A DNA stretch of 64,000 nucleotides from assembly GCA_017448825.1 (NCBI GenBank), contig JAFSKR010000044.1:1-64000 (forward strand). Reading direction: 5' to 3'. Below, in pieces: positions 16,775-24,515 of this stretch. Origin of the DNA: Bacteroidaceae bacterium. GTDB lineage: Bacteria; Bacteroidota; Bacteroidia; Bacteroidales; Bacteroidaceae. Position 1 is the first letter of the stretch. Every line of letters starts with the position of its first letter. Position numbers and translations under genes: made by a program. Under the pieces are notes generated by a model. The model made no database searches, was not told where the DNA came from, and saw only the letters and a program-made list of their open reading frames with translations.

Positions 16775-19165
16775 TTAGAGCGAGAAGGGAAGCGTTGCCT
16801 TGATGTCGGCACTGCTGGCACCGATGTAAGCCTTAAATGTGCCTGGTTCTGCCACCCACTCATGCTTGTCTTCGTCGAAGAACTGCAAGTCCTCACCCTT
16901 GATGGTGAAGCTCACGGTCTTCGTCTCCCCCGGTTTCAGACTCACTTTCTTAAAGCCTTTCAGTTCCTTCACAGGACGCACCACACTTGCCTTGTCATCG
17001 CCCACATATAACTGCACCACCTCTTTGCCTTCACGCTCCCCTGTGTTCTTCACATCAATAGATACGGTCAGCGTGCCGTCTGCTGTCATCGTCTTGGCAG
17101 ATTGGCGAGGGTTGCTGTAGGCGAAAGTTGTATAACTCAAACCGTAGCCGAAAGGAAAGACCACGGGCTGCTTCTTCTTCTCAAAGTAGCGGTAGCCCGT
17201 CAGGATATCCTCGGCATATACCTGTACCTCGTTGCCCTTGCCCAGATGGTCGCCTGCCGCGAAACTGGTGTTCAGGTGGGCGTTGCTCAAAGTGGCAGGG
17301 ATGAGTTTCTGGTTCTTGTCGAAGTTGGCCAAGAGGTCAGCCGATTTCGGATTGCCATTGCCATACTGGAAAGCACTTGGCAGGTCCTGTGGCTCCACAC
17401 CTGGATAACCTACCAGTCCGCATTTATGGGCAGGATAGTCCTCCAGTTTGGCAGCGTAGGTGAACACCGTCTTGCCGCTGGGATTCACGTCGCCACTCAG
17501 CACATTGGCAAGCGCACGACCCGCCTCACTGCCCAAATACCAGTTCTGCACGACAGCTGGCACCTGTCTCAGCCACGGCATCGACACAGCGTTTCCGCTT
17601 GTGATGACCACCACCATCTTGGGTTGCACTGCCAACAGGTCGGTGATGAGTTTGTTCTGGTTGTAGGACATATCGTAACTACGGCGGTCGCCGCCTTCAC
17701 AATCCTCGAAGTGGTTCTTGTTCAGTCCACCTATATATATAATAAGGTCTGCTTGCTTGGCTTTCGCAATGGCATCGTCATGCAGAGAGTCCTGCAACGT
17801 CTGCGGAATGTCATCGGCACCGTCGTAGCGACTTTCACCACTCTCGTAACCCTGTGCATACAGAATAGTACATTCTCTCTCGAAACGCTCTAGGATGCCG
17901 AGCAGCGGACTCACCTCGTTTTCTGCCTTCAGTTCTGACGAGCCACCACCGCGGGTCAGGCTCTTCGTGGCATCTTCGCCCACCACCAGCACGGTCTTAT
18001 ACTTCGAGGCATCAATGGGCAGCAAGCTCTCCGAAGGGCTTTCCCCTTTTTGGGTTAGGGGGCTATTCTTCAGCAGCACGATGCCCTCTTCCGCTATTTT
18101 CCGATTCGCTGTCGCATGTTCGGGTGTGCGAATGGAGCCGAAAGGCTTCTTCGTATTCATCGCTGTCTGGAAAATCAGTCGGAGCATCCTTCCAGCCTTC
18201 TCCTCCATCACCTCTCTTGGAATTTCACCCTTGCGCACCATGGCAAGGTAAGCCCTGCCCAGATAGTAGTCATCGTAGGTGAAGCCTGTCGCCTCAGTGG
18301 TCAAGCCGTTGGTGTAGGAACCCATTTCAAGGTCGAGTCCATAGAGGGCTGCTTCCTTCGTGTCATGCACAGCTCCCCAGTCGCTGATGACAGCTCCCTT
18401 GAAACCCCACTCCCCTTTCAGAATGTCGTTCAGCAGGTAAGGGTTGTGGCCACAATGGATGCCTCGATACTGATTGTAAGAACTCATGATGCTCCATGCG
18501 TCACCACGTTCGATGGCAATTTTGAACGGGCGCAGGTAAATCTCGTAAAGGGCACGGTCGCTCACCTTCACATCCACATGACCTCGGAACTCCTCTTGGT
18601 CGTTCAGCACGAAATGCTTGATGCAGCATGCCACACCGTTGCTTTGCAAACCGCGAATCCATTCGCCAGCCATCACACCTGCCAACAGAGGGTCTTCGCC
18701 CATGTACTCGAAGTTTCTGCCGTTCAGCGGTGTACGGTAGATGTTCACACCCGGACCAAGCAGCACATCCTTCTCACGGTAACGTGCTTCTTCGCCCACA
18801 CTCTTGCCATACAGCAGTGCCATCTCGGGATTCCAAGTGGCAGCCAAACAGGTCAGAGCTGGAAAAGCAGTACAGCCGTCGTTCGTCCAGTTCGCCCAGC
18901 CCCAGTCGTTCCAGTTAATTTCGGGACGCACTCCATGTGGTCCGTCACTCATCCACAGCTCAGGGATGCCCAGACGGGGCACACCCGGACTGGAAAACTT
19001 GCTCTGTGCATAACTCAAGCGACACTTCTCTTCCAGTGTCATACGGTTCAGTGCATCCTGTACTCGTTCTTCAAGAGGCTTTGACTCATCTTGATAGATA
19101 GGCTTCTGTGCACTTGCGCCAAGTGTGGCGAGGGCAAAAGTGGTTGCCATAAGAATTTTCTTCAT
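16775..19165 (-). CDS. GH3 beta-glucosidase-type glycoside hydrolase, exported
   Basis: A 796-residue protein with a cleavable signal (ends ASAQ, residue 20), so probably periplasmic. GH3 N-terminal barrel about residues 30-330 with SDGPHGVR, KHFVLNDQEE (residues 183-192) and the nucleophile Asp262 in VISDWGAVHDT; GH3 C-terminal alpha/beta domain about 360-600; fibronectin-III-like domain about 690-780 (DVKNTGEREGKEVVQLYV). It would release glucose from beta-gluco-oligosaccharides imported by the adjacent SusC/D system. A 13-residue in-frame insertion (SPLTQKGESPSES) breaks the usual LLKN-LLP junction of the linker. It has its own promoter overlapped by a perfect palindrome and lies 164 bases upstream of susC. 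Beta-xylosidase activity is possible. Confidence 0.92.
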   Translation of the reverse strand: MKKILMATTFALATLGASAQKPIYQDESKPLEERVQDALNRMTLEEKCRLSYAQSKFSSPGVPRLGIPELWMSDGPHGVRPEINWNDWGWANWTNDGCTAFPALTCLAATWNPEMALLYGKSVGEEARYREKDVLLGPGVNIYRTPLNGRNFEYMGEDPLLAGVMAGEWIRGLQSNGVACCIKHFVLNDQEEFRGHVDVKVSDRALYEIYLRPFKIAIERGDAWSIMSSYNQYRGIHCGHNPYLLNDILKGEWGFKGAVISDWGAVHDTKEAALYGLDLEMGSYTNGLTTEATGFTYDDYYLGRAYLAMVRKGEIPREVMEEKAGRMLRLIFQTAMNTKKPFGSIRTPEHATANRKIAEEGIVLLKNSPLTQKGESPSESLLPIDASKYKTVLVVGEDATKSLTRGGGSSELKAENEVSPLLGILERFERECTILYAQGYESGESRYDGADDIPQTLQDSLHDDAIAKAKQADLIIYIGGLNKNHFEDCEGGDRRSYDMSYNQNKLITDLLAVQPKMVVVITSGNAVSMPWLRQVPAVVQNWYLGSEAGRALANVLSGDVNPSGKTVFTYAAKLEDYPAHKCGLVGYPGVEPQDLPSAFQYGNGNPKSADLLANFDKNQKLIPATLSNAHLNTSFAAGDHLGKGNEVQVYAEDILTGYRYFEKKKQPVVFPFGYGLSYTTFAYSNPRQSAKTMTADGTLTVSIDVKNTGEREGKEVVQLYVGDDKASVVRPVKELKGFKKVSLKPGETKTVSFTIKGEDLQFFDEDKHEWVAEPGTFKAYIGASSADIKATLPFSL
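18026..18064 (-). repeat. In-frame GC-rich insertion inside GH3
   Basis: These 39 bases encode SPLTQKGESPSES between the conserved LLKN and LLPID segments, which are normally almost adjacent in GH3 proteins. The stretch has runs CCCC ... GGGG able to pair. Similar short GC-rich, Pro/Ser/Glu/Gly-coding palindromes occur in GH130 (39040-39069) and between genes at 36726-36747, suggesting a family of tiny mobile palindromes. The element boundaries are estimated from codons only. Confidence 0.5.
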
Positions 19166-19204
19166 CAGATAAGTAGGTGTTGAGTGTTTGTCAGTTAGTC
19201 ATCA

Positions 19205-19242
19205 TTTGTCAAGGTTTTGGAGTGAAAACCTTGACAAATGTA
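19205..19242 (-). promoter_or_regulatory. GH3 promoter -7 element overlapped by a perfect palindrome
   Basis: Minus-strand TACATTTG (plus 19235-19242) fits the -7 consensus. A 14-bp perfect inverted repeat, TTTGTCAAGGTTTT (19205-19218) and its complement (19225-19238) with a 6-base spacer, covers half of that element and the expected start site. The position suggests a repressor or activator operator, or a 5' leader hairpin; it is not followed by a T-run in the GH3 direction. Confidence 0.55.
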
Positions 19243-19292
19243 CGTTTTTTCATCGTAAAAAGAGAACGAATGTTAAGAAAAAGTGCTGAAAT

Positions 19293-19324
19293 ATTGCAAA
19301 AATCCCTTTTTTATTGTTCCTTTG
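19293..19324 (+). promoter_or_regulatory. Possible promoter for RNA methyltransferase gene
   Basis: ATTG (19293-19296) and TTCCTTTG (19317-19324) are spaced by 20 nt and each differs from the TTTG/TAnnTTTG consensus at one position. The distance to the ATG at 19346 (21 nt) is plausible. Confidence 0.35.
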
Positions 19325-19345
19325 TAGAAAAAAAGTAAGATAACG

Positions 19346-20140
19346 ATGACAAACGATGTCATATTGAGTGCACAAAACCCGAAAGTCAAGCAATTGCTCC
19401 TTCTACAGCAGAAGTCAGCAGAACGAAGAGAAAAAGGCTTGTTCGTCGTGGAAGGTCAGCGTGAGCTGCAGCATTGCATCGAAGCAGGCTATGAAGTCGA
19501 TACGGTGTTCTATTGCAACGCCCTGTATGAGGGTTCGCTGCCAAAGACAGCCCACTGCTTCGAGGTGACTGAGGCAATATATGAACGTATGGCATATCGA
19601 GGCAGTACAGAGGGCATCATTGCCGAGGTGAAGGTGCAGCAGACCACACTCGCCGACCTCACTATAGGGGAAAACCCTCTTGTGATGGTGTTGGAAAGTG
19701 TGGAAAAACCAGGCAATTTAGGAGCCATCCTGCGCAGTGCTGATGCAGCTGGTGCCGATGCCGTCATCGTGTGTGACCCACTGACCGACCTTTACAACCC
19801 CAACCTTATCCGCAGTTCCGTAGGTGCCATCTTCACCGTACCTTGTGTGGTATGTTCCTCAGCAGAATGCATCGCTTTTCTGAAGGAGAGAGGCATCCAG
19901 ATACTGACCGCCCAACTACAAGACTCACGCCTCTACTATGACGCCGACATGAGTCAGGGCACAGCCATCGTGATGGGTACCGAATCAACAGGATTGACCG
20001 CTGTTTGGCGACAAGCAGCCGATGCCCACATCCGCATCCCCATGTTAGGAAGGCTCGACTCTCTCAATGTGTCAGTCTCAGCAGCCATTCTGCTGTTCGA
20101 AGCCGTGCGACAACGAGAATTAACCCAAGAACAAAATTAA
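19346..20140 (+). CDS. SpoU/TrmH-family 2'-O-ribose RNA methyltransferase
   Basis: A 264-residue cytoplasmic enzyme expected to transfer methyl from SAM to a ribose 2'-OH in rRNA or tRNA. The N-terminal substrate-binding part includes LLLLQQKSAERREKGLFVVEG. The SPOUT knot motifs are clear: GNLGAILRSADAAG (motif 1 region), NLIRSSVGAIFTVPC (motif 2) and LNVSVSAAILLFE (motif 3). Length fits the RlmB/TsnR-like group. The M6 protease gene follows after 10 bases and may be on the same transcript, though the two are functionally unrelated. The exact RNA target cannot be told. Confidence 0.9.
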   Translation: MTNDVILSAQNPKVKQLLLLQQKSAERREKGLFVVEGQRELQHCIEAGYEVDTVFYCNALYEGSLPKTAHCFEVTEAIYERMAYRGSTEGIIAEVKVQQTTLADLTIGENPLVMVLESVEKPGNLGAILRSADAAGADAVIVCDPLTDLYNPNLIRSSVGAIFTVPCVVCSSAECIAFLKERGIQILTAQLQDSRLYYDADMSQGTAIVMGTESTGLTAVWRQAADAHIRIPMLGRLDSLNVSVSAAILLFEAVRQRELTQEQN

Positions 20141-20150
20141 AATTAAAAAT

Positions 20151-21707
20151 ATGCAGAAAAGAATACATACCCTTGCCCTTGCCCTCCTTGTGGCATCGGC
20201 AGCTACCGCCCAAACAGACCTGTCACACGGGCGTGGACGAATCGAAAACGTGACTGACTACAGTCAGCCAGTTGTTTCCAAGACACGCCGTGTCGGCACA
20301 CGAGCCACGGCACCTCTCCCTGCTGCTGGCAGCCCCAACGTGCCTGTCATATTGGTGCAGTTCAGCGACCTTCCCTTCACAGTTGAAGCAACCGACTCCG
20401 CTGTCCATGCCAACTACCACAAATTCTTCAACGGTACAGGTATCAAAGGGCAACAATACCAAGTCTCTGGAGGCATTTGGGGATCTGTGACCGACTACTT
20501 CATCGAGCAGTCCGACTCCCTCTTCCAACCCCAGTTCACCATCATCGGTCCCGTCACCCTCTCCCGTAGTTACACCTATTACGGCAAAGACAGAGGAAAC
20601 AGTCACGACGTGAACATCAGCCAGTTTTATAGTGAGGCATGCAAGCTCGCCATGAGCGATGCCAACATCCAGTGGTCTGATTTCGACAACAACAGCGATG
20701 GTCTGGTCGATTTGGTGTTCTTCATCTATGCAGGAGTAGGACAGAACGAAAGCACCAATGACGACACCAACACTATTTGGCCCAAAGAAAGTGTTTCGGA
20801 AATCAGCGTTGAGGTAGGAGGAAACACCGTGACCTTCGGAGCGTATGGCTGCACTTGCGAACTCTATCGGCAAGCACAAGACGGCATTGGCACCGTGTGT
20901 CACGAACTGAGCCACGGGCTTGGATTGCCCGACCTCTATGACACCACGTTACACGCCTTTGGCATGGACTATTGGGATGTCATGGACTCTGGATGCTACC
21001 AACTGGACGGTAAGCAACCATGCGGTTATTCAGCCTATGAGCGCGACTTCATGGGGTGGCGGCTTTTAGAGACCATCGAAAGTGGCACACAAACCACACT
21101 CACCCTTCACCCCCTCCAACAAGGAGGAACCGCCTATGTCATGAAAAATGATGGACAACCTTCAGGCAACGAGTACTTCATCCTCGAAAACCGACAGAAT
21201 ATCGGCTTCGACACCTACCTCGGGTGTCCCCTCTCCACCACCGCCCACACCTATGGTTCCTGCCACGGTCTGCTTGTCACCCACATCGACTATCTTGCCT
21301 CTGAATGGAGTTCCAACACTGTCAACATCAACGCAAGCCATCAGCGCGTGAGTCCCGTTCCTGCCGATGGCACCCTCATCAGTTACCTTAACGAGAGGGG
21401 AGACGCTTATTTCAAATCACTGCATGGAGACCTCTATCCAGGCAACCAGAACGTCACCGAACTATCCTCTTACCAAGTATTTACGGGCACTTTCACACAG
21501 AAGATTACCAATATCACCGAGAATGCAGATGGCACCATCACCCTCGACATCAATGGAGGCTCTCCCAATGCCATCAGCAGCCCTGCATCCGTCGAAGATA
21601 TGCCGACCCAATGCTACACCCTCTCAGGTCAGCGCGTCTCCACGCCCCAGAAAGGCATCAACATCATCCGCACACACGGGCGAGTGAAAAAAGTCTTCAT
21701 CAAGTGA
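20151..21707 (+). CDS. Secreted M6-family metalloprotease
   Basis: A 518-residue exported protease. Signal peptide ends near ATAQ (residue 21). The catalytic domain shows the zinc motif HELSHGLGLPD (HExxH at 251-255) preceded by DGLVDLVFFIYAG and followed by YWDVMDSGCY, a met-turn-like segment; this is typical of M6 (immune inhibitor A-type) peptidases. The C-terminus is beta-rich and ends CYTLSGQRVSTPQKGIN ... KKVFIK, nearly the same tail as the secreted protein at 41072-42388, which suggests a shared secretion or anchoring signal (type IX-like, inferred). It could degrade host or dietary protein outside the cell. Normal length for the family in Bacteroidales. Confidence 0.87.
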   Translation: MQKRIHTLALALLVASAATAQTDLSHGRGRIENVTDYSQPVVSKTRRVGTRATAPLPAAGSPNVPVILVQFSDLPFTVEATDSAVHANYHKFFNGTGIKGQQYQVSGGIWGSVTDYFIEQSDSLFQPQFTIIGPVTLSRSYTYYGKDRGNSHDVNISQFYSEACKLAMSDANIQWSDFDNNSDGLVDLVFFIYAGVGQNESTNDDTNTIWPKESVSEISVEVGGNTVTFGAYGCTCELYRQAQDGIGTVCHELSHGLGLPDLYDTTLHAFGMDYWDVMDSGCYQLDGKQPCGYSAYERDFMGWRLLETIESGTQTTLTLHPLQQGGTAYVMKNDGQPSGNEYFILENRQNIGFDTYLGCPLSTTAHTYGSCHGLLVTHIDYLASEWSSNTVNINASHQRVSPVPADGTLISYLNERGDAYFKSLHGDLYPGNQNVTELSSYQVFTGTFTQKITNITENADGTITLDINGGSPNAISSPASVEDMPTQCYTLSGQRVSTPQKGINIIRTHGRVKKVFIK

Positions 21708-21800
21708 GCACATTCTTATTTAGCGAGGCGCACCTTTTTCATCACATCGATTTCATGTTACTTTATTGTTGTTTTTGCCTGATGGGGAGGTTGTTTTGCC

Positions 21801-24515
21801 TTAGGGGTGGACAATGAATTTTCCGTCTGGCGTGATGCCTTCCATGCTGATATACATATCGGTGCAGGTGGTGTTGTTGTAGAACTCGATGGTGGCTTTG
21901 CCCTCGGCATCGGTGGTGACGCAGGGGCTCCAGTAGAGGGTGCGACGGATGTCGGGCATGGGAGGCAGCACGGTGTAGTCTTCCATTTGAAAGGTTTCGG
22001 GCGTTTTATATCCGTAATAGTGCGTCTTGCGGAGATTCGGGGTTTGATTTTCTGCGGTGAGGGGATGGGTGTAGAGAAAGATGGTTACGGCTTCATGTTG
22101 TGCATCACTGCTTTGCAGATAGGGGAGTGAGGCTTCAGGGTTTTCTGAGATGTAGATGGATTTTACTTCGCTGAGCATCAGGGGCATTGGTTCTATGGTG
22201 CTTTCTGTCACACGAAAGTTTTTATACTCTCGGTGTCCTCCTTGGTTGAAGAGGTCTTGTTGATTGGCTGGGGTTTGGATTCCATCTAATGTTTCGAGTT
22301 TGAAACTGTTCCCCATTGCTGTGATGCCTGCATATCTGTTGTTGAGAATCCATATAATTTTGCGGTGCTTGTAGGAATACCCATCGCGGTAGAGATTGGG
22401 GCTGTTTGATGTGTTCGTTTGTTCAAATTCGTTCTCCACCTCTCCTTCGTCGGTGAGGGGTTGCTGCTCTTTGTACTCATAGTAGGCTTGGAGAGGGGTG
22501 GTGTCGCTGAAGTACTCGTTTTGTGTGGAAAGCCAGTGGTAAACGGTGGGCATGGTCTCACCGCGATTAACTATCTCGTCGGCGGCCTTGTCGCAGTCAT
22601 AATAGATGGCAGCGTGGTGTTGTCCGAAGGTCTCGTCGCGCCAGATGTGATAGTTCTTGTTTCCAAAAAGATTCCAGTATTTTCGTCCTCTCACTTTCAC
22701 CTCTTGTAACAGGTGGCTGTTCTCGTCCGTCGAATCTTGGTTTTCACGCTCTTCAAGGGCTGTTTCTGTCCTCTGGCTGGTGAGGAAGAGTCCTCTTTCC
22801 GTCAGAGGAACCACCATTGTGTCGGCTGGCAAATAGACACGTGGAACAGGTGAGAATAGTCGGTCTATCCTCACGTAATAATCTGCATTCTTCTGTTCCT
22901 GCTTTACTTTGATTTGAAGATGATGGTCTCCTCTCAACCCGGGCATTGCCCATAGGAACTTGCCTTCTCTGTCTGTGATGGTCTTTCCGCTGAATGTCTG
23001 CCCCTTTTGGTTCCACAGGAAGGCATGGAGATGTAGGAAAGCGGTGCTCTTCTTCCCGTCTTTGGGGAGGACTTGCCCACGGAGATAGAGTTTGTCCTCA
23101 ATAGGGTGTTCGTAAGAGAAAGTGGAGTTGCCCATCATCACGTTCCAGTCGTAACGGCGCCATCCCTGCACCATCATCAGCAGGTCGGCGGCTTGGCGGT
23201 GAACTGAATCGTTGGCTTCAAAATAATAGTCGGGATGGGCGATGTAGCCTTTCACTTCTGAGTCTAATAGCATCCACGTCTTTAGGTTTCTTGTCTTGCC
23301 ACTTGTCATGGTGGCAGCATCGGTGGCTGAGAAGGAAAGCCGGGCATTGGGTGTCGCCCTTAGGGAAAGTTCCACTTTTCCACAGGGTGTCAGTTTGGGG
23401 GTAATGGGGGTGATGCTGACTCTGTCCGCCTCTTCAAGGGATGGGCATTTGAAGAAGAGACGGTCGCACAGCATCTGACCTGCCTCATTGAAAACAATCA
23501 GTTGGTTTACCCCTTCCGGGAGTCGATGCCAAGGAACGGCGCGTTCAGTTACGGGGCAAGCCGTCAGCGTGTCTGCCATCAGCACTTTTCCTCCATGCAT
23601 CACAAGATAAGCGAGTGTCTTGTCTTTGAAACTGGCTGACACTTGAAATTGTGCTTTCAGCACATCGTCATCAGTCACATCAAGTCTCACGACACATCCT
23701 TCTTCTTGAGCCTCGGGCAAAAGAAATGTTTGTCCCTTATAGGTGTATGTTGCAGGAACGGCCGAGGGGGTTATCTCCATTACTCCGCGTTCGGTTTCCC
23801 GTCCATTTTCCATGACGGTATAGGCGACTCTTGAAGGTACGCCTCGGACTAAGCACCCACCTTCTGGGTAAAAGTGCAGGTTCACGGGGACTGACTGCTT
23901 TGTGCTTTCTGCCCCTTCTGCTTCCCGATGATTGGGCAGCCTATTTTTGTAACTCGTTTTATTGATGGTGGGCTCATGGTAGTCTCCCTCTTTCTTTGGT
24001 CGATTGAAAACAGGAAACACGCGAGAAAAGACATCCACGTTCCGCCAATTCAGCATATATCTTGTATATGCCCTCACCTCATAGAAACCGCTATTGAGCA
24101 GATGATTCAAGTGGAAACATCCATCAGCCATACCGTTGACGAGTCTCAGTTTCACGGTCTCCACCACGTCACCTTCAGGATTCAGCAGCTCCACATAGAG
24201 CACTGTGCTGATGTCCGTCGCTCTTTCTTGGTCAGTTCGGATGCAATAAGCGGTAAACCACATGGTTTCACCTATGAAATAGCCTGTGTTGTCAAAATGC
24301 AAATAGACCTTTTCTTGGGGATATCTCGCATTAAATTCGACCAATCGGCTCAAAATGTTCATGATACGGCCTTTGCTGCCCGGAGGGGTAGCACATAATT
24401 CCGTGTCTGGTGCCCATGCCCCAATGGTCAGCAGCAGGGCAATGGACACAGATATGAGGTGTGACAAGCTTTTTATCGTCTTTTTTCGTTTCTTTGTTAA
24501 TTTTGCCTTATTCAT
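21801..24515 (-). CDS. MG2/plug-like surface protein, paralogue C
   Basis: A 904-residue exported protein with a signal anchor near residues 15-40. The N-terminal block EKVYLHFDNTGYFIGETMWFTAYCIR ... LYVELLNPEGDVVE (about 65-125) resembles the alpha-2-macroglobulin MG2 domain found in many large Bacteroidetes surface proteins. A plug-like LQEVKVRGRK lies in the C-terminal third, and the end (ATIEFYNNTTCTDM ... GITPDGKFIVHP) is the shared paralogue terminus. Its ATG overlaps the stop of paralogue B by eight bases (ATGAATAA), identical in layout to the overlap between paralogue A and the ligase-like gene. It is last in the run. Function is unknown; no thioester motif was seen. Confidence 0.6.
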   Translation of the reverse strand: MNKAKLTKKRKKTIKSLSHLISVSIALLLTIGAWAPDTELCATPPGSKGRIMNILSRLVEFNARYPQEKVYLHFDNTGYFIGETMWFTAYCIRTDQERATDISTVLYVELLNPEGDVVETVKLRLVNGMADGCFHLNHLLNSGFYEVRAYTRYMLNWRNVDVFSRVFPVFNRPKKEGDYHEPTINKTSYKNRLPNHREAEGAESTKQSVPVNLHFYPEGGCLVRGVPSRVAYTVMENGRETERGVMEITPSAVPATYTYKGQTFLLPEAQEEGCVVRLDVTDDDVLKAQFQVSASFKDKTLAYLVMHGGKVLMADTLTACPVTERAVPWHRLPEGVNQLIVFNEAGQMLCDRLFFKCPSLEEADRVSITPITPKLTPCGKVELSLRATPNARLSFSATDAATMTSGKTRNLKTWMLLDSEVKGYIAHPDYYFEANDSVHRQAADLLMMVQGWRRYDWNVMMGNSTFSYEHPIEDKLYLRGQVLPKDGKKSTAFLHLHAFLWNQKGQTFSGKTITDREGKFLWAMPGLRGDHHLQIKVKQEQKNADYYVRIDRLFSPVPRVYLPADTMVVPLTERGLFLTSQRTETALEERENQDSTDENSHLLQEVKVRGRKYWNLFGNKNYHIWRDETFGQHHAAIYYDCDKAADEIVNRGETMPTVYHWLSTQNEYFSDTTPLQAYYEYKEQQPLTDEGEVENEFEQTNTSNSPNLYRDGYSYKHRKIIWILNNRYAGITAMGNSFKLETLDGIQTPANQQDLFNQGGHREYKNFRVTESTIEPMPLMLSEVKSIYISENPEASLPYLQSSDAQHEAVTIFLYTHPLTAENQTPNLRKTHYYGYKTPETFQMEDYTVLPPMPDIRRTLYWSPCVTTDAEGKATIEFYNNTTCTDMYISMEGITPDGKFIVHP

